From a virus, in IMG/VR virus record IMGVR_UViG_3300042445_002627, positions 1 to 32,758 of that record: a DNA stretch of 32,758 nucleotides; one strand, given 5' to 3'. Below, in pieces: positions 19,811 through 26,389 of the stretch (positions are counted from its first letter, which is position 1; the number at the start of each line of letters is the position of its first letter). The position numbers were made by a program, and so were the translations under genes. The notes beneath the pieces are model-generated. The model was not told the DNA's origin. It was given only the letters and a program-made list of their open reading frames with translations, and searched no databases.

Positions 19811-19948
19811 ATGAATCAAAGCGCACGACCTCAACAGCCACCGACACCGGCTAAGAAACCCAATGAAACAGGATCCATCTCTGTTGAAGGACATATTCGT
19901 ATTTTTGACCCAAAAACCAAGGAAGTTATAGTGGAGAAGCGAGCATGA
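19811..19948 (+). CDS. 45-aa mini-protein resembling the N-terminus of the next gene
   Basis: This short gene starts with ATG 16 bp after the giant gene and ends in TGA that overlaps the next ATG (ATGA). The first 20 residues are Pro/Gln/Lys-rich and probably unstructured (QPPTPAKKPNE). The second half, ISVEGHIRIFDPKTKEVIVE, aligns without gaps to residues 9-28 of the following protein (AKIEGFVKIHNPVTGEVLVD): same length, with xEGxxxIxxPxTxEVxVxK shared. This supports a real gene and a duplicated beta-hairpin module. A Shine-Dalgarno is not evident. The role is unknown; it may be a small virion component that pairs with or substitutes for the N-terminal strand of its neighbour, or a remnant of a duplicated gene. 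Confidence 0.65.
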   Translation: MNQSARPQQPPTPAKKPNETGSISVEGHIRIFDPKTKEVIVEKRA

Positions 19949-20565
19949 TAATTCAGCCCGGACTAGCCAAAATTGAAGGTTTTGTAAAAATCCACAATCC
20001 AGTTACTGGTGAAGTACTGGTAGATAAAAAGAACGCAATACATTACGAAAATATATCCTATGCCATGGCGCAAACGCTGAGCAATCGCACAAGTGCTCAG
20101 GGTGGCGGCTGGATATATGAAATGGCATTTGGCAACGGTGGATCCAGTGTGGACCCCACTGGTATTATTACCTATTTGCCGCCCAACACAACAGGGCAAA
20201 ATGCCGCATTGTATAATGAAACTTATGCCAAAGTGGTCAATGACAACTCTGCTGCCGACACTGATACTGCCAACAACAAAATGACAGTGCTACACACATC
20301 TGGTAAAGTTTACACAGATATTTTAGTAACATGCCTATTGGACTACGGCGAACCAGCCGGGCAACAGGCATTCGATAACAGTACAAACTTCAACGGTGAG
20401 TACGTTTTTGACGAACTAGGGCTTAAAACATGGAACGGATCAGCAGATAATTTGCGTCTTATTACCCATGTAATATTTCATCCTGTGCAAAAGAGTTTGA
20501 ATAGACAGATACAGATTGATTACACAATTCGTATCCAGACACTAACAAACCTTAGTGCGGCATAA
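19945..20565 (+). CDS. Probable virion structural protein (206 aa)
   Basis: The ATG overlaps the stop of the mini-gene by 4 bp. The protein begins with a beta-hairpin-like segment (IEGFVKIHNPVTGEVLVDKK), then a helix (NISYAMAQTLSNRTSAQ), a Gly-rich turn, and a strand with MAFGNGGSSVDPTG that looks like a trimeric fibre or collar element. The rest is Asn/Thr/Tyr-rich with alternating strands and ends in a beta segment (RQIQIDYTIRIQTLTNL). There are no catalytic motifs, transmembrane segments or signal peptide. Its place between the giant protein and a tail-fibre-like protein suggests a baseplate or fibre-attachment role. I do not recognise a T4 counterpart; gp8 would be the positional guess but the length (206 against about 330) does not fit. 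Confidence 0.85.
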   Translation: MIIQPGLAKIEGFVKIHNPVTGEVLVDKKNAIHYENISYAMAQTLSNRTSAQGGGWIYEMAFGNGGSSVDPTGIITYLPPNTTGQNAALYNETYAKVVNDNSAADTDTANNKMTVLHTSGKVYTDILVTCLLDYGEPAGQQAFDNSTNFNGEYVFDELGLKTWNGSADNLRLITHVIFHPVQKSLNRQIQIDYTIRIQTLTNLSAA

Positions 20566-20568
20566 ATA
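20561..20568 (+). promoter_or_regulatory. Candidate late promoter (CATAAATA)
   Basis: CATAAATA overlaps the TAA stop of the 206-residue gene. It lies 25 bp upstream of a perfect TATAAATA in the same intergenic gap, so it may be a secondary or decaying site. Confidence 0.35.
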
Positions 20569-20585
20569 TAGAGATATAATTGCAT

Positions 20586-20593
20586 TATAAATA
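20586..20593 (+). promoter_or_regulatory. Late promoter, perfect TATAAATA
   Basis: An exact match to the T4 late -10 element, 22 bp ahead of the ATG at 20616. A good ribosome site (CGGAGTAAG, 20601-20609) lies between them, so the order promoter, leader, Shine-Dalgarno, start is complete. This is the best late promoter in the window. Confidence 0.75.
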
Positions 20594-20615
20594 CAATTAA
20601 CGGAGTAAGATACAA

Positions 20616-21899
20616 ATGGCATATACAATCAATCTAACTGACGGTACCTTGTTTGCTACTATTGCAGATGGTACCATTAACACTTCTAGTAACATGGTAC
20701 TAGTTGGTAAAAATTACGCTGGCTACGGTGAATTTTTAGACGAAAACTTTATCCACCTGCTGGAGAATGCGTCTAATACAACTGCGCCAACTGCGCCGTT
20801 AACCGGTCAACTTTGGTGGGACAAAGCCAATGGATTGATGAAAGTTTACAGTGGCGCTGCGTTCAAAGTTATTTCAGGCGCAACTGCATCATCCACTGCT
20901 CCAACAGGCAATGTGACAGGTGATCTGTGGTATGACACTGTAAATGCACAGTTAAAAGTGTGGACAGGCACTACCTTCTTGTTGGTTGGTCCGCAGTTTA
21001 CAGCAGGCACAGGCACCACAGGTGCCATTGTTGCCACCATCACAGACAACACTTCTGTCAGTCACGTTGTGATTCAATTGTATGTTGAAAATTCAATTGT
21101 TGGCATTATCAGTAAAGATGCTGCGTTTACTCCACAAGTACCTCTCACAGGATTCACAACAGTACGCCCAGGCATTACATTAAGTACACTAGTAGGAGCA
21201 CAAGTTCCGTTGTTCCAGGGCACAGCAACAGATTCACAATTGCTTGACGGTATTGACTCAACTGGCTTCTTGTTAAGAAATACCAATCAAACTACCACAG
21301 GCACGTTTGGTGTGTTAAACAATACTGGACTTGCAGTTGGTGTAAATCAAGATTTCCGTATTGGTGTCACTGGAACAGCGGCAATACTTTATAATCAAAC
21401 CTCCAATGGTAACATTGCATTCAATGTCAACATTGCAGGCACACCAACACAGGTAATGTTGATCAATGGTGCAACTGGTATTGTGTCAGGTGCAAACGGC
21501 ATCTATGCCAACTATGCCGACGTTGCAGAACGCTTTGCCGCTGATGAAGTGTTGACAGCAGGAACAGTGGTTGAACTAGGCGGCGCCAACGAAATTACCA
21601 GAGTTGCTGACGAATTAAGCGAAAGTGTGTTTGGTGTCATAAGTACACGAGCAGCCTATTTAATGAATGCCGTTGCCGGAACTGACGAAACTCACCCCCC
21701 TGTTGCGATGACAGGTCGCGTTCCGGTTAACACCATCGGTGTTGTACGCAAAGGAGATAGGCTTGTATCTGCCGGCAACGGACTTGCTCGAGCCGCCCAA
21801 CCTGGCGAAGCCACAGCGTTTAATGTTATTGGCAGATCCTTGGACAACAAGGCATCTACTGAGCAAGGCACAGTAGAAGCAATTGTTAAAATTAATTGA
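20616..21899 (+). CDS. Tail-fibre-like protein with peptidase-G2-like C-terminal domain
   Basis: This 427-residue protein has a modular fibre layout. The N-terminus (about 1-85) carries YAGYGEFLDENFIHLLENAS and GQLWWDKANGLMKVYSGAAF, with a second copy of the latter at about 107-122 (GDLWYDTVNAQLKVWTG). Both are typical of marine myovirus fibre N-termini. A beta-rich, Thr/Asn-rich shaft follows (about 130-300). The C-terminus (about 305-427) reads YADVAERFAADEVLTAGTVV, VFGVIST, AAYLMN, PVAMTGRVPV and KGDRLVSAGNG, the pattern of peptidase-G2/intramolecular-chaperone-type ends of phage fibres, which help trimerise and may be cut off. Whether it self-cleaves is not visible. A perfect late promoter and ribosome site precede it. 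The next gene starts 11 bp after its stop. Confidence 0.87.
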   Translation: MAYTINLTDGTLFATIADGTINTSSNMVLVGKNYAGYGEFLDENFIHLLENASNTTAPTAPLTGQLWWDKANGLMKVYSGAAFKVISGATASSTAPTGNVTGDLWYDTVNAQLKVWTGTTFLLVGPQFTAGTGTTGAIVATITDNTSVSHVVIQLYVENSIVGIISKDAAFTPQVPLTGFTTVRPGITLSTLVGAQVPLFQGTATDSQLLDGIDSTGFLLRNTNQTTTGTFGVLNNTGLAVGVNQDFRIGVTGTAAILYNQTSNGNIAFNVNIAGTPTQVMLINGATGIVSGANGIYANYADVAERFAADEVLTAGTVVELGGANEITRVADELSESVFGVISTRAAYLMNAVAGTDETHPPVAMTGRVPVNTIGVVRKGDRLVSAGNGLARAAQPGEATAFNVIGRSLDNKASTEQGTVEAIVKIN

Positions 21900-21910
21900 T
21901 AGGATAAAAA

Positions 21911-22906
21911 ATGACATATACCGCAGGAAGCCTGATAGTCGCAACAGACTATAATGGATTTATTAGCACCAATGGAGCAAACGTAAACGGAATCTGGTCC
22001 ACCGGTGCCACCACATCTGGTTACGGCGAGACAGCATTGAGCACAGTGAGTGCAGCCGCAACAATCACTGCTTCGCAATGGGCCACATTGAATAGCAAAG
22101 TTTCAGCAATGGCCAGCCATCAAGGCACCACTATCACCAGCAGATCAAATCCTGTTGTTGGCGATACCATTGCAATTTTGGCCAACATGGCTACTGACAT
22201 CACAAACATTACTTCTGCACGTGGCAACGCCGCTGCCAGTGGCGCACAAACAACCAGTTTTACTGGCAGTACCAGTAAAACAACTGACACAGGTTCTGGA
22301 TCAACTCCGTGGACAATTACTTTTACACATACCATTACCTGGGCCAGCGCCAATGCTGCTCGTTACTTCTTCAACGCAGGTGGACGCATCAAGTGGGAAA
22401 CCAACAAAACATCAACAGGCAACTTGGCCGATGCAGAATGGAATGACTTGGCCAACACACTGGTCGGCGACATTTATATCACTGCCGGCGACGTATTAAG
22501 CCCACAGACAATTGCTGCCACCAGTTATACCGGTACTACCAAGGTAGGCGGAACTGGTACACCAGTTACATTGACTACCGCAACTGGCTGGTATAATTTA
22601 CTAACATCAGACACACTAATTTATAAACAATTTGCAGATACTGCTCCGTACACAGGACAGTTTATTGCAGTAAATGCCAAAACAGCAGGCACAGGCACGC
22701 AATTGGTATTGACCACAACCTGGGTTGATCCAGGCGGTTCTGGTACAGGTTCCAGTGACGTAATCACTGGTGGAACTGCCACAGCATCACCATTCACAAC
22801 TTTTGGAACAGCGCCTACCACATTGGTCACACTGTTTGTACCCAGCTCAACTTACCTAACCAGCGCAGCCTGGGGTACACCAACTATTGCAGCCGCAGTT
22901 GCATAA
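21911..22906 (+). CDS. Virion structural protein, fibre or baseplate-associated (331 aa)
   Basis: The start is well supported: AGGA at 21901-21904 lies 6 bp ahead of the ATG. The N-terminus TYTAGSLIVATDYNGFISTN, followed by GYGETALSTV, a helix with ASQWATLNSKV and the HQGTTITSR segment, is a layout I associate with marine T4-like virion proteins. The central part has WTITFTHTITWASANAARYF and FNAGGRIKWE, a beta-sandwich motif of minor tail or fibre proteins that often sits in a receptor-facing tip. The C-terminus is Gly/Thr-rich. There are no enzymatic motifs. It is the last gene before the terminator, so it closes the late structural unit. The exact particle location is inference. Confidence 0.82.
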   Translation: MTYTAGSLIVATDYNGFISTNGANVNGIWSTGATTSGYGETALSTVSAAATITASQWATLNSKVSAMASHQGTTITSRSNPVVGDTIAILANMATDITNITSARGNAAASGAQTTSFTGSTSKTTDTGSGSTPWTITFTHTITWASANAARYFFNAGGRIKWETNKTSTGNLADAEWNDLANTLVGDIYITAGDVLSPQTIAATSYTGTTKVGGTGTPVTLTTATGWYNLLTSDTLIYKQFADTAPYTGQFIAVNAKTAGTGTQLVLTTTWVDPGGSGTGSSDVITGGTATASPFTTFGTAPTTLVTLFVPSSTYLTSAAWGTPTIAAAVA

Positions 22907-22927
22907 TTGAACTGTAGCGGTTTACCA

Positions 22928-22955
22928 AAAGGGCCTCCGGGCCCTTTACTTTTAT
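22928..22955 (+). terminator. Rho-independent terminator
   Basis: An 8-bp GC-rich stem (AAAGGGCC at 22928-22935 with GGCCCTTT at 22940-22947) and a 4-base loop are followed by a T-rich run (ACTTTTAT). It lies 22 bp after the stop of the last structural gene and is the only clear terminator in the window. Confidence 0.88.
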
Positions 22956-22973
22956 CTACACTTCCTGTATAAT
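22945..22973 (+). promoter_or_regulatory. Sigma70-like promoter of the downstream operon
   Basis: TTTACT (22945-22950) and a perfect TATAAT (22968-22973) are separated by 17 bp, with the first ATG of the operon at 22981. The -35 box overlaps the end of the terminator stem. With a start near 22980, the leader would be almost absent. This suggests host-polymerase (early or middle) expression rather than late expression. Confidence 0.6.
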
Positions 22974-22980
22974 AAACAAT

Positions 22981-23286
22981 ATGAATACTGAACAACTAAT
23001 TGCACACAGTCGTTCCCGTTTTGATCACGTGGCCGCCCGACGATTGCTAAAAGAAAAATATCAAGCCAAGCTGGTATTTGCACACGCCAGTGGCATGTGG
23101 TGTGCCGGCCCTGAACTCTTAAACATCTTGGCCACTGTGCCTCCAGGTGATGCAGTGCTGTTAGACTTGTATGAAACTCCGGTACTGGTTCGGCCTGAAG
23201 AACTACGTGGACTGGCCATGCAACGCTGGCAAGAGCAAATGAACGCTTGGTTGATCGAATACGAAGAACTTAACAAACAACGATGA
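22981..23286 (+). CDS. Conserved-looking small protein of unknown function (101 aa)
   Basis: This is the first gene of the region 2 operon. It starts with ATG only a few bases after a TATAAT box and has no visible Shine-Dalgarno, so it could be translated nearly leaderless. The protein is alpha/beta with a basic N-terminal helix (HSRSRFDHVAARRLLKEKY), a hydrophobic strand ending in FAHASGMWCAG, a second strand (DAVLLDLYETPVLVRPEEL) and a C-terminal helix (LRGLAMQRWQEQMNAWLIEY). There is a single Cys. I do not recognise the family. Its stop overlaps the next start as ATGA. Lying at the head of a glycosyltransferase/radical SAM operon, it could be an accessory or substrate protein, but nothing in the sequence decides this. 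Confidence 0.8.
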   Translation: MNTEQLIAHSRSRFDHVAARRLLKEKYQAKLVFAHASGMWCAGPELLNILATVPPGDAVLLDLYETPVLVRPEELRGLAMQRWQEQMNAWLIEYEELNKQR

Positions 23287-24080
23287 CCACTGGTGCATTG
23301 ATATTTGCATTTAACAACGAGCAAACTGATTATCTTTCTATGGCAGCATGGTCTGCCAAAAACATACACAGGCATCTTGGAATTCCTGTGGCTGTTGTAA
23401 CTGATTATGAAAACCCGCTAGGTGACTTTGATTATGTCGTAAACACTCAAGCACAAAGTGGTGGTCAACGTTATTTTTCAGATTATGATACCAATGTAAC
23501 TTGGCATAACACCAATCGTATGGATGCGTACAAATTAAGCCCCTGGGATCAAACGCTAGTACTTGATGCCGATTATGTCATTGCCAGTGATCAACTGCGT
23601 ACTGTGTTAAACAGCCGTCAAGATTTCATGTGCTATCGCCGGGCCTGGGATGTAACAGGATTACAAACATTTGAAGATTTAAACTACTTTGGCAATCATC
23701 GTATGCCCATGTGGTGGGCCACCGTGATGATGTTCCGTCGGAGCACAGCCGCAGAATTACTGTTTGATTCAATGCAAATGATTCGGGACAACTGGACACA
23801 CTACAGGAACCTGTATAAGAATTCCAATCCTACATATAGAAATGACCATGCACTCAGTATTGCGTTAAATACTTTAAATGGACACACACTACAAGTTGAT
23901 GGAATTCCAGGCACACTGGCCAGCATTACGCCAGAACATCGATTGACTCAACTTGATATAGATTCATATAGAGTAGACTTTTCGACACCAGATAAAAAAG
24001 CACGATGGATCACCTTGACTCAAGATTTTCATGCCATGGGAAAACAACAATTAGGAGCAATAGTTGCCAATCCTCTCTGA
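23283..24080 (+). CDS. GT-A-type glycosyltransferase candidate
   Basis: This 265-residue protein opens with a Rossmann-type strand (GALIFAFNNEQTDYLSMAAW) and continues with a second strand (IPVAVVTDYENP). It carries a D-A-D motif (residues 95-97) in TLVLDADYVIASD, the typical metal- and nucleotide-sugar-binding DxD of GT-A enzymes such as GT8. A later acceptor-side segment (FGNHRMPMWWATVMMFRRS) resembles the part of GT8-like folds that places the acceptor. A downstream Asp (NDHALSIALN) and His residues are in suitable places for a second metal ligand. No membrane segment is present. It would transfer a sugar to a protein, lipid or glycan; donor and acceptor cannot be told. ATGA overlap with the preceding gene, and a 17-bp overlap with the next, show one transcript. 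Confidence 0.75.
   Translation: MTTGALIFAFNNEQTDYLSMAAWSAKNIHRHLGIPVAVVTDYENPLGDFDYVVNTQAQSGGQRYFSDYDTNVTWHNTNRMDAYKLSPWDQTLVLDADYVIASDQLRTVLNSRQDFMCYRRAWDVTGLQTFEDLNYFGNHRMPMWWATVMMFRRSTAAELLFDSMQMIRDNWTHYRNLYKNSNPTYRNDHALSIALNTLNGHTLQVDGIPGTLASITPEHRLTQLDIDSYRVDFSTPDKKARWITLTQDFHAMGKQQLGAIVANPL
24053..24057 (+). promoter_or_regulatory. Shine-Dalgarno AGGAG that decides a TTG start
   Basis: AGGAG lies 6 bp before TTG at 24064, inside the 3' end of the preceding gene. An in-frame TAG at 24061 directly precedes the TTG, so no earlier start is possible. Confidence 0.8.
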
Positions 24081-24837
24081 ACGCGGATATTTGATTCCAG
24101 CCGTAAACACAGACACAGTCAGCTATACTGACTGCGCAGAACAGCTGGCTATGAGCATACGTCAATGGCATCCTAACGCTAACATAGCCATATTAACCAA
24201 TGACAGGTGTGACTGGTCATTGTTTACTCATGTGATTGAGTTGCCATATGGCGACCAAGGTGGATATGCCAATGATTGGCAGGTGTTTCGTGCCAGCCCT
24301 TACAGACAAACAATCAAACTAGAAGCAGACATGATTGCTGCCAGCTCTATCGATCATTGGTGGACCATGTTTGAGCATCGTGATGTTGTGATCAGTCAAG
24401 GCTGTAGAGACTTTTATGATCAGCCGGCTGCCAGTAGATACTATCGTCGACTGTTTGACGACAACTGCCTGCCCGATGTATACAACGCAATAACCTACTG
24501 GCGTGTGAGCAAAACAGCACAGGATTTTTTTAATCTGGTAAAGAAAATCTTTTCAAACTGGAGTTCCTACAAGACTTTGTTAAAGTTTCCAGAAGAAGTT
24601 CCCAGTACAGATGTGGTGTATGCCATGGCCGCACAGATCATTGGTCCAGAACTGGTCACACTGCCCCCGGGCCTTGGACCAACCATTGTACACATGAAAC
24701 AGCACATGATTGCCACACACACTGACGATTGGACCGAAGAACTAGTATGGGAAAATACTGATCCAGGACTAAGAATCAACACAGTGGCACAATGGGGACT
24801 TGTGCATTATCATAATAAAGATTGGAGATTGCTTTGA
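24064..24837 (+). CDS. Second GT-A-like protein, with E-x-D in place of D-x-D
   Basis: This 257-residue protein has a start fixed at TTG by the in-frame stop just before it and by AGGAG 6 bp upstream. The N-terminus (RGYLIPAVNTDTVSYTDCAE) and the strand NANIAILTNDRCDW have the GT-A nucleotide-binding shape. The metal-motif position reads IKLEADMIA, with E87-A88-D89. The C-terminal part has LPPGLGPTIVHMKQHM, where the His-containing strand often supplies the last metal ligand, and ends in GLVHYHNKDWRLL. It resembles the preceding gene in layout, and the two are probably old paralogues. A first acidic residue Glu is a conservative change, so it may be active with altered metal use or be a partner subunit. 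It overlaps the next gene by 4 bp (TTGA). Confidence 0.72.
   Translation: MPILSERGYLIPAVNTDTVSYTDCAEQLAMSIRQWHPNANIAILTNDRCDWSLFTHVIELPYGDQGGYANDWQVFRASPYRQTIKLEADMIAASSIDHWWTMFEHRDVVISQGCRDFYDQPAASRYYRRLFDDNCLPDVYNAITYWRVSKTAQDFFNLVKKIFSNWSSYKTLLKFPEEVPSTDVVYAMAAQIIGPELVTLPPGLGPTIVHMKQHMIATHTDDWTEELVWENTDPGLRINTVAQWGLVHYHNKDWRLL
24824..24827 (+). promoter_or_regulatory. Shine-Dalgarno GGAG for the TTG-initiated gene at 24834
   Basis: GGAG is 6 bp ahead of TTG 24834. An upstream in-frame TTG at 24822 has no such site and would overlap it, so 24834 is preferred. Confidence 0.7.
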
Positions 24838-25136
24838 GTAAAGAAGAAGATAAATTTAAAAAAAGTAAACGTCTATTAAAAGATGAAAATGCAGTGGCCC
24901 GACAAGTTAAGATTGCTAAAGCACACGGCATGACCAACAAAGACAAAGCAGTAAAAGAACCACACCGATTGGCCAAACATCATGTGATGGACTGTGGTAA
25001 TCCACAGTGTCCATTGTGCGGTAATCCTCGCAGAACACACAAAGACACACTGACAGCACAGGAAAAACGACTTTTCCAAGATGTTGACAAAACAACAGAC
25101 CGACACTCAAACGGTATTCCGCCTGCAGATGAATGA
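24834..25136 (+). CDS. Small basic protein with probable zinc-binding cluster (100 aa)
   Basis: The start is TTG at 24834 with GGAG 6 bp upstream; it overlaps the previous stop (TTGA). The N-terminal half is a highly charged helix (SKEEDKFKKSKRLLKDENAV, then ARQVKIAKAH). The second half holds HRLAKHH followed by MDCGNPQCPLCGNPRR, with H44, H49, H50, C54, C59 and C62, a C-x4-C-x2-C cluster with nearby His that can bind one zinc ion. Similar short KHHxMxCGNPxCxxCGNPR proteins occur in marine T4-like phages and some bacteria without a known function. The C-terminal tail is polar (TAQEKRLFQDVDKTTDRHSN). Being inside an enzyme operon, it may be a regulator or metal-handling helper, but that is open. 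It overlaps the next gene by 8 bp. Confidence 0.75.
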   Translation: MSKEEDKFKKSKRLLKDENAVARQVKIAKAHGMTNKDKAVKEPHRLAKHHVMDCGNPQCPLCGNPRRTHKDTLTAQEKRLFQDVDKTTDRHSNGIPPADE

Positions 25137-25476
25137 AACAACTGAAAATTTCTGGCTGGCACTGGCAGAGCCTGTGCCAGAACCTGCGCCTATTTTTTTT
25201 AGGTTGTACTACAATGAGCGTGGCGAGCCAGTATCTTACAGCATGGACGATTTGCCAGGTAATTATATAGAGATTGATGCAGAAACATATCAACGCAGTA
25301 GGTTCAATGTTCGAGTTGTTGACGGCAAAATAGTGCCTGTTATACATAAAAGACCTACAAGTAAATTGAAACCCAGCAACACAGGAACTACTTGCGCACC
25401 CGACAATATTTCTGTTGTTGTTGCAGAAGATCAACCACATATCAAATGGAGTTTAAAATCAAATGAATCAAATTGA
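25129..25476 (+). CDS. Hypothetical protein with beta-hairpin core (115 aa)
   Basis: I take ATG 25129 over an upstream in-frame ATG at 25081. The former overlaps the preceding stop by 8 bp, as is usual in this operon; the latter would overlap by 56 bp. The body reads FWLALAEPVPEPAPIFFRLY, then YNERGEPVSYSMDDLPG and NYIEIDAETYQRSRFNVRVV, a compact beta-hairpin fold I have seen in unnamed phage proteins. The C-terminal third is Lys/Thr/Ser-rich with one Cys. A run of eight Ts (25193-25200) lies in the coding sequence. Function is not recognised. Its small size and polar tail leave open a peptide-substrate role for the nearby radical SAM enzymes, without direct evidence. Confidence 0.72.
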   Translation: MNETTENFWLALAEPVPEPAPIFFRLYYNERGEPVSYSMDDLPGNYIEIDAETYQRSRFNVRVVDGKIVPVIHKRPTSKLKPSNTGTTCAPDNISVVVAEDQPHIKWSLKSNESN

Positions 25477-26389
25477 TGTAGCAGACCTAGACTGCATCTA
25501 CTTAACATACGACGAACCACAGAAGGAAGAATTCTGGGTTCGAATTCGCAACATGGTGCCTTGGGCCAAACGTGTTGACGGAGTCAAAGGGTCAGATGCC
25601 GCACACAAAGCTGCCGCAGCCGCAAGTGAAACAGAACGCTTTATCCTGATCGATGGCGACAACATGCCGTATCCAGAATTTTTTAATCAGACATTGACAT
25701 TTCCCACTGTTGATTATGAACGGGCTGTGTTCCGTTGGAGAGCATGTAACAACATCAACGGCTTGATGTACGGTAATGGTGGCATGAGTTCGTGGACACG
25801 CACATTTGTCAACGAAATGAAAACACACGAGAACACAGATGGCACAGCCGCTACTGAAGTAGAGTTTTGTTTTGACCCTTTGTATTGGGCCATGCACGAC
25901 TGCTATAGTACAACATATCCCAATGGTTCGGCGTTCCATGCATGGCGTGCCGGCTTCCGTGAAGGTGTCAAGATGTGTCTAAACAAAGGTGTTCGGCCTA
26001 CTGTGGCAGAATTTAAAGAACGTGTACATCAACGCAACCTAGACAACTTGACTGTGTGGCACAACGTAGGTCGTGATGCTGAACACGGAGTATGGGCAAT
26101 TGCTGGCGCACGTATGGGCACGTACATGACCATGTTGACCAACTGGGATCACAAACAAGTGCAATGGTTTGATTCGTTAAATGAACTGTGGGACACAGTC
26201 AAAGACACTGAGCCAGAATTGCTATTAGGCCGTGTGGCCGAGGAACTAAGCACACAGCTAGACTTGCCAATGGTCTGGTACGAGGAAGAAGCCAGCAAGT
26301 TCTTCAAACATCATTATCGCAGTGGCTGGCACAATCAAGGCGTTATGACACGTGAGATCGATGTGATCAGACAGCAAGAAGGCTGGTAA
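25463..26389 (+). CDS. GT-A-like protein with D-G-D motif (308 aa)
   Basis: The ATG lies 14 bp inside the preceding gene. The protein begins with a short strand (LDCIYLTYDEP), a helix, then WAKRVDGVKGSDAAHKAAAA and the strand RFILIDGDNMPYPEF. That D64-G65-D66, after a strand and before a loop, is where GT-A glycosyltransferases bind the metal-sugar nucleotide. Further motifs are FRWRACNNINGLMYGNGGM and FHAWRAGFREGVKMCLNKG, with several His and Trp residues in GRDAEHGVWAIAGARMG. The C-terminal third (about 235-308) is mixed helix with KFFKHHYRSGWH. Some marine phage relatives are annotated only as hypothetical. Enzyme type is likely glycosyltransferase or nucleotide-sugar-binding, but its actual reaction is unknown. 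The stop overlaps the next start (TAATG), and AAGAAGG at 26376-26382 primes that start. Confidence 0.68.
   Translation: MNQIDVADLDCIYLTYDEPQKEEFWVRIRNMVPWAKRVDGVKGSDAAHKAAAAASETERFILIDGDNMPYPEFFNQTLTFPTVDYERAVFRWRACNNINGLMYGNGGMSSWTRTFVNEMKTHENTDGTAATEVEFCFDPLYWAMHDCYSTTYPNGSAFHAWRAGFREGVKMCLNKGVRPTVAEFKERVHQRNLDNLTVWHNVGRDAEHGVWAIAGARMGTYMTMLTNWDHKQVQWFDSLNELWDTVKDTEPELLLGRVAEELSTQLDLPMVWYEEEASKFFKHHYRSGWHNQGVMTREIDVIRQQEGW

Noticed and set aside
25156-25200. Hairpin (CTGGCAC/GTGCCAG) followed by a run of eight Ts, terminator-like
   Set aside because: The T run begins 12 bases after the stem, too far for a rho-independent terminator, and both lie inside a coding gene in the middle of an operon.
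24916-25440. Minus-strand frame of 174 codons
   Set aside because: It spans three well-supported overlapping + strand genes and encodes a Cys/Phe-rich product with no recognisable motif.
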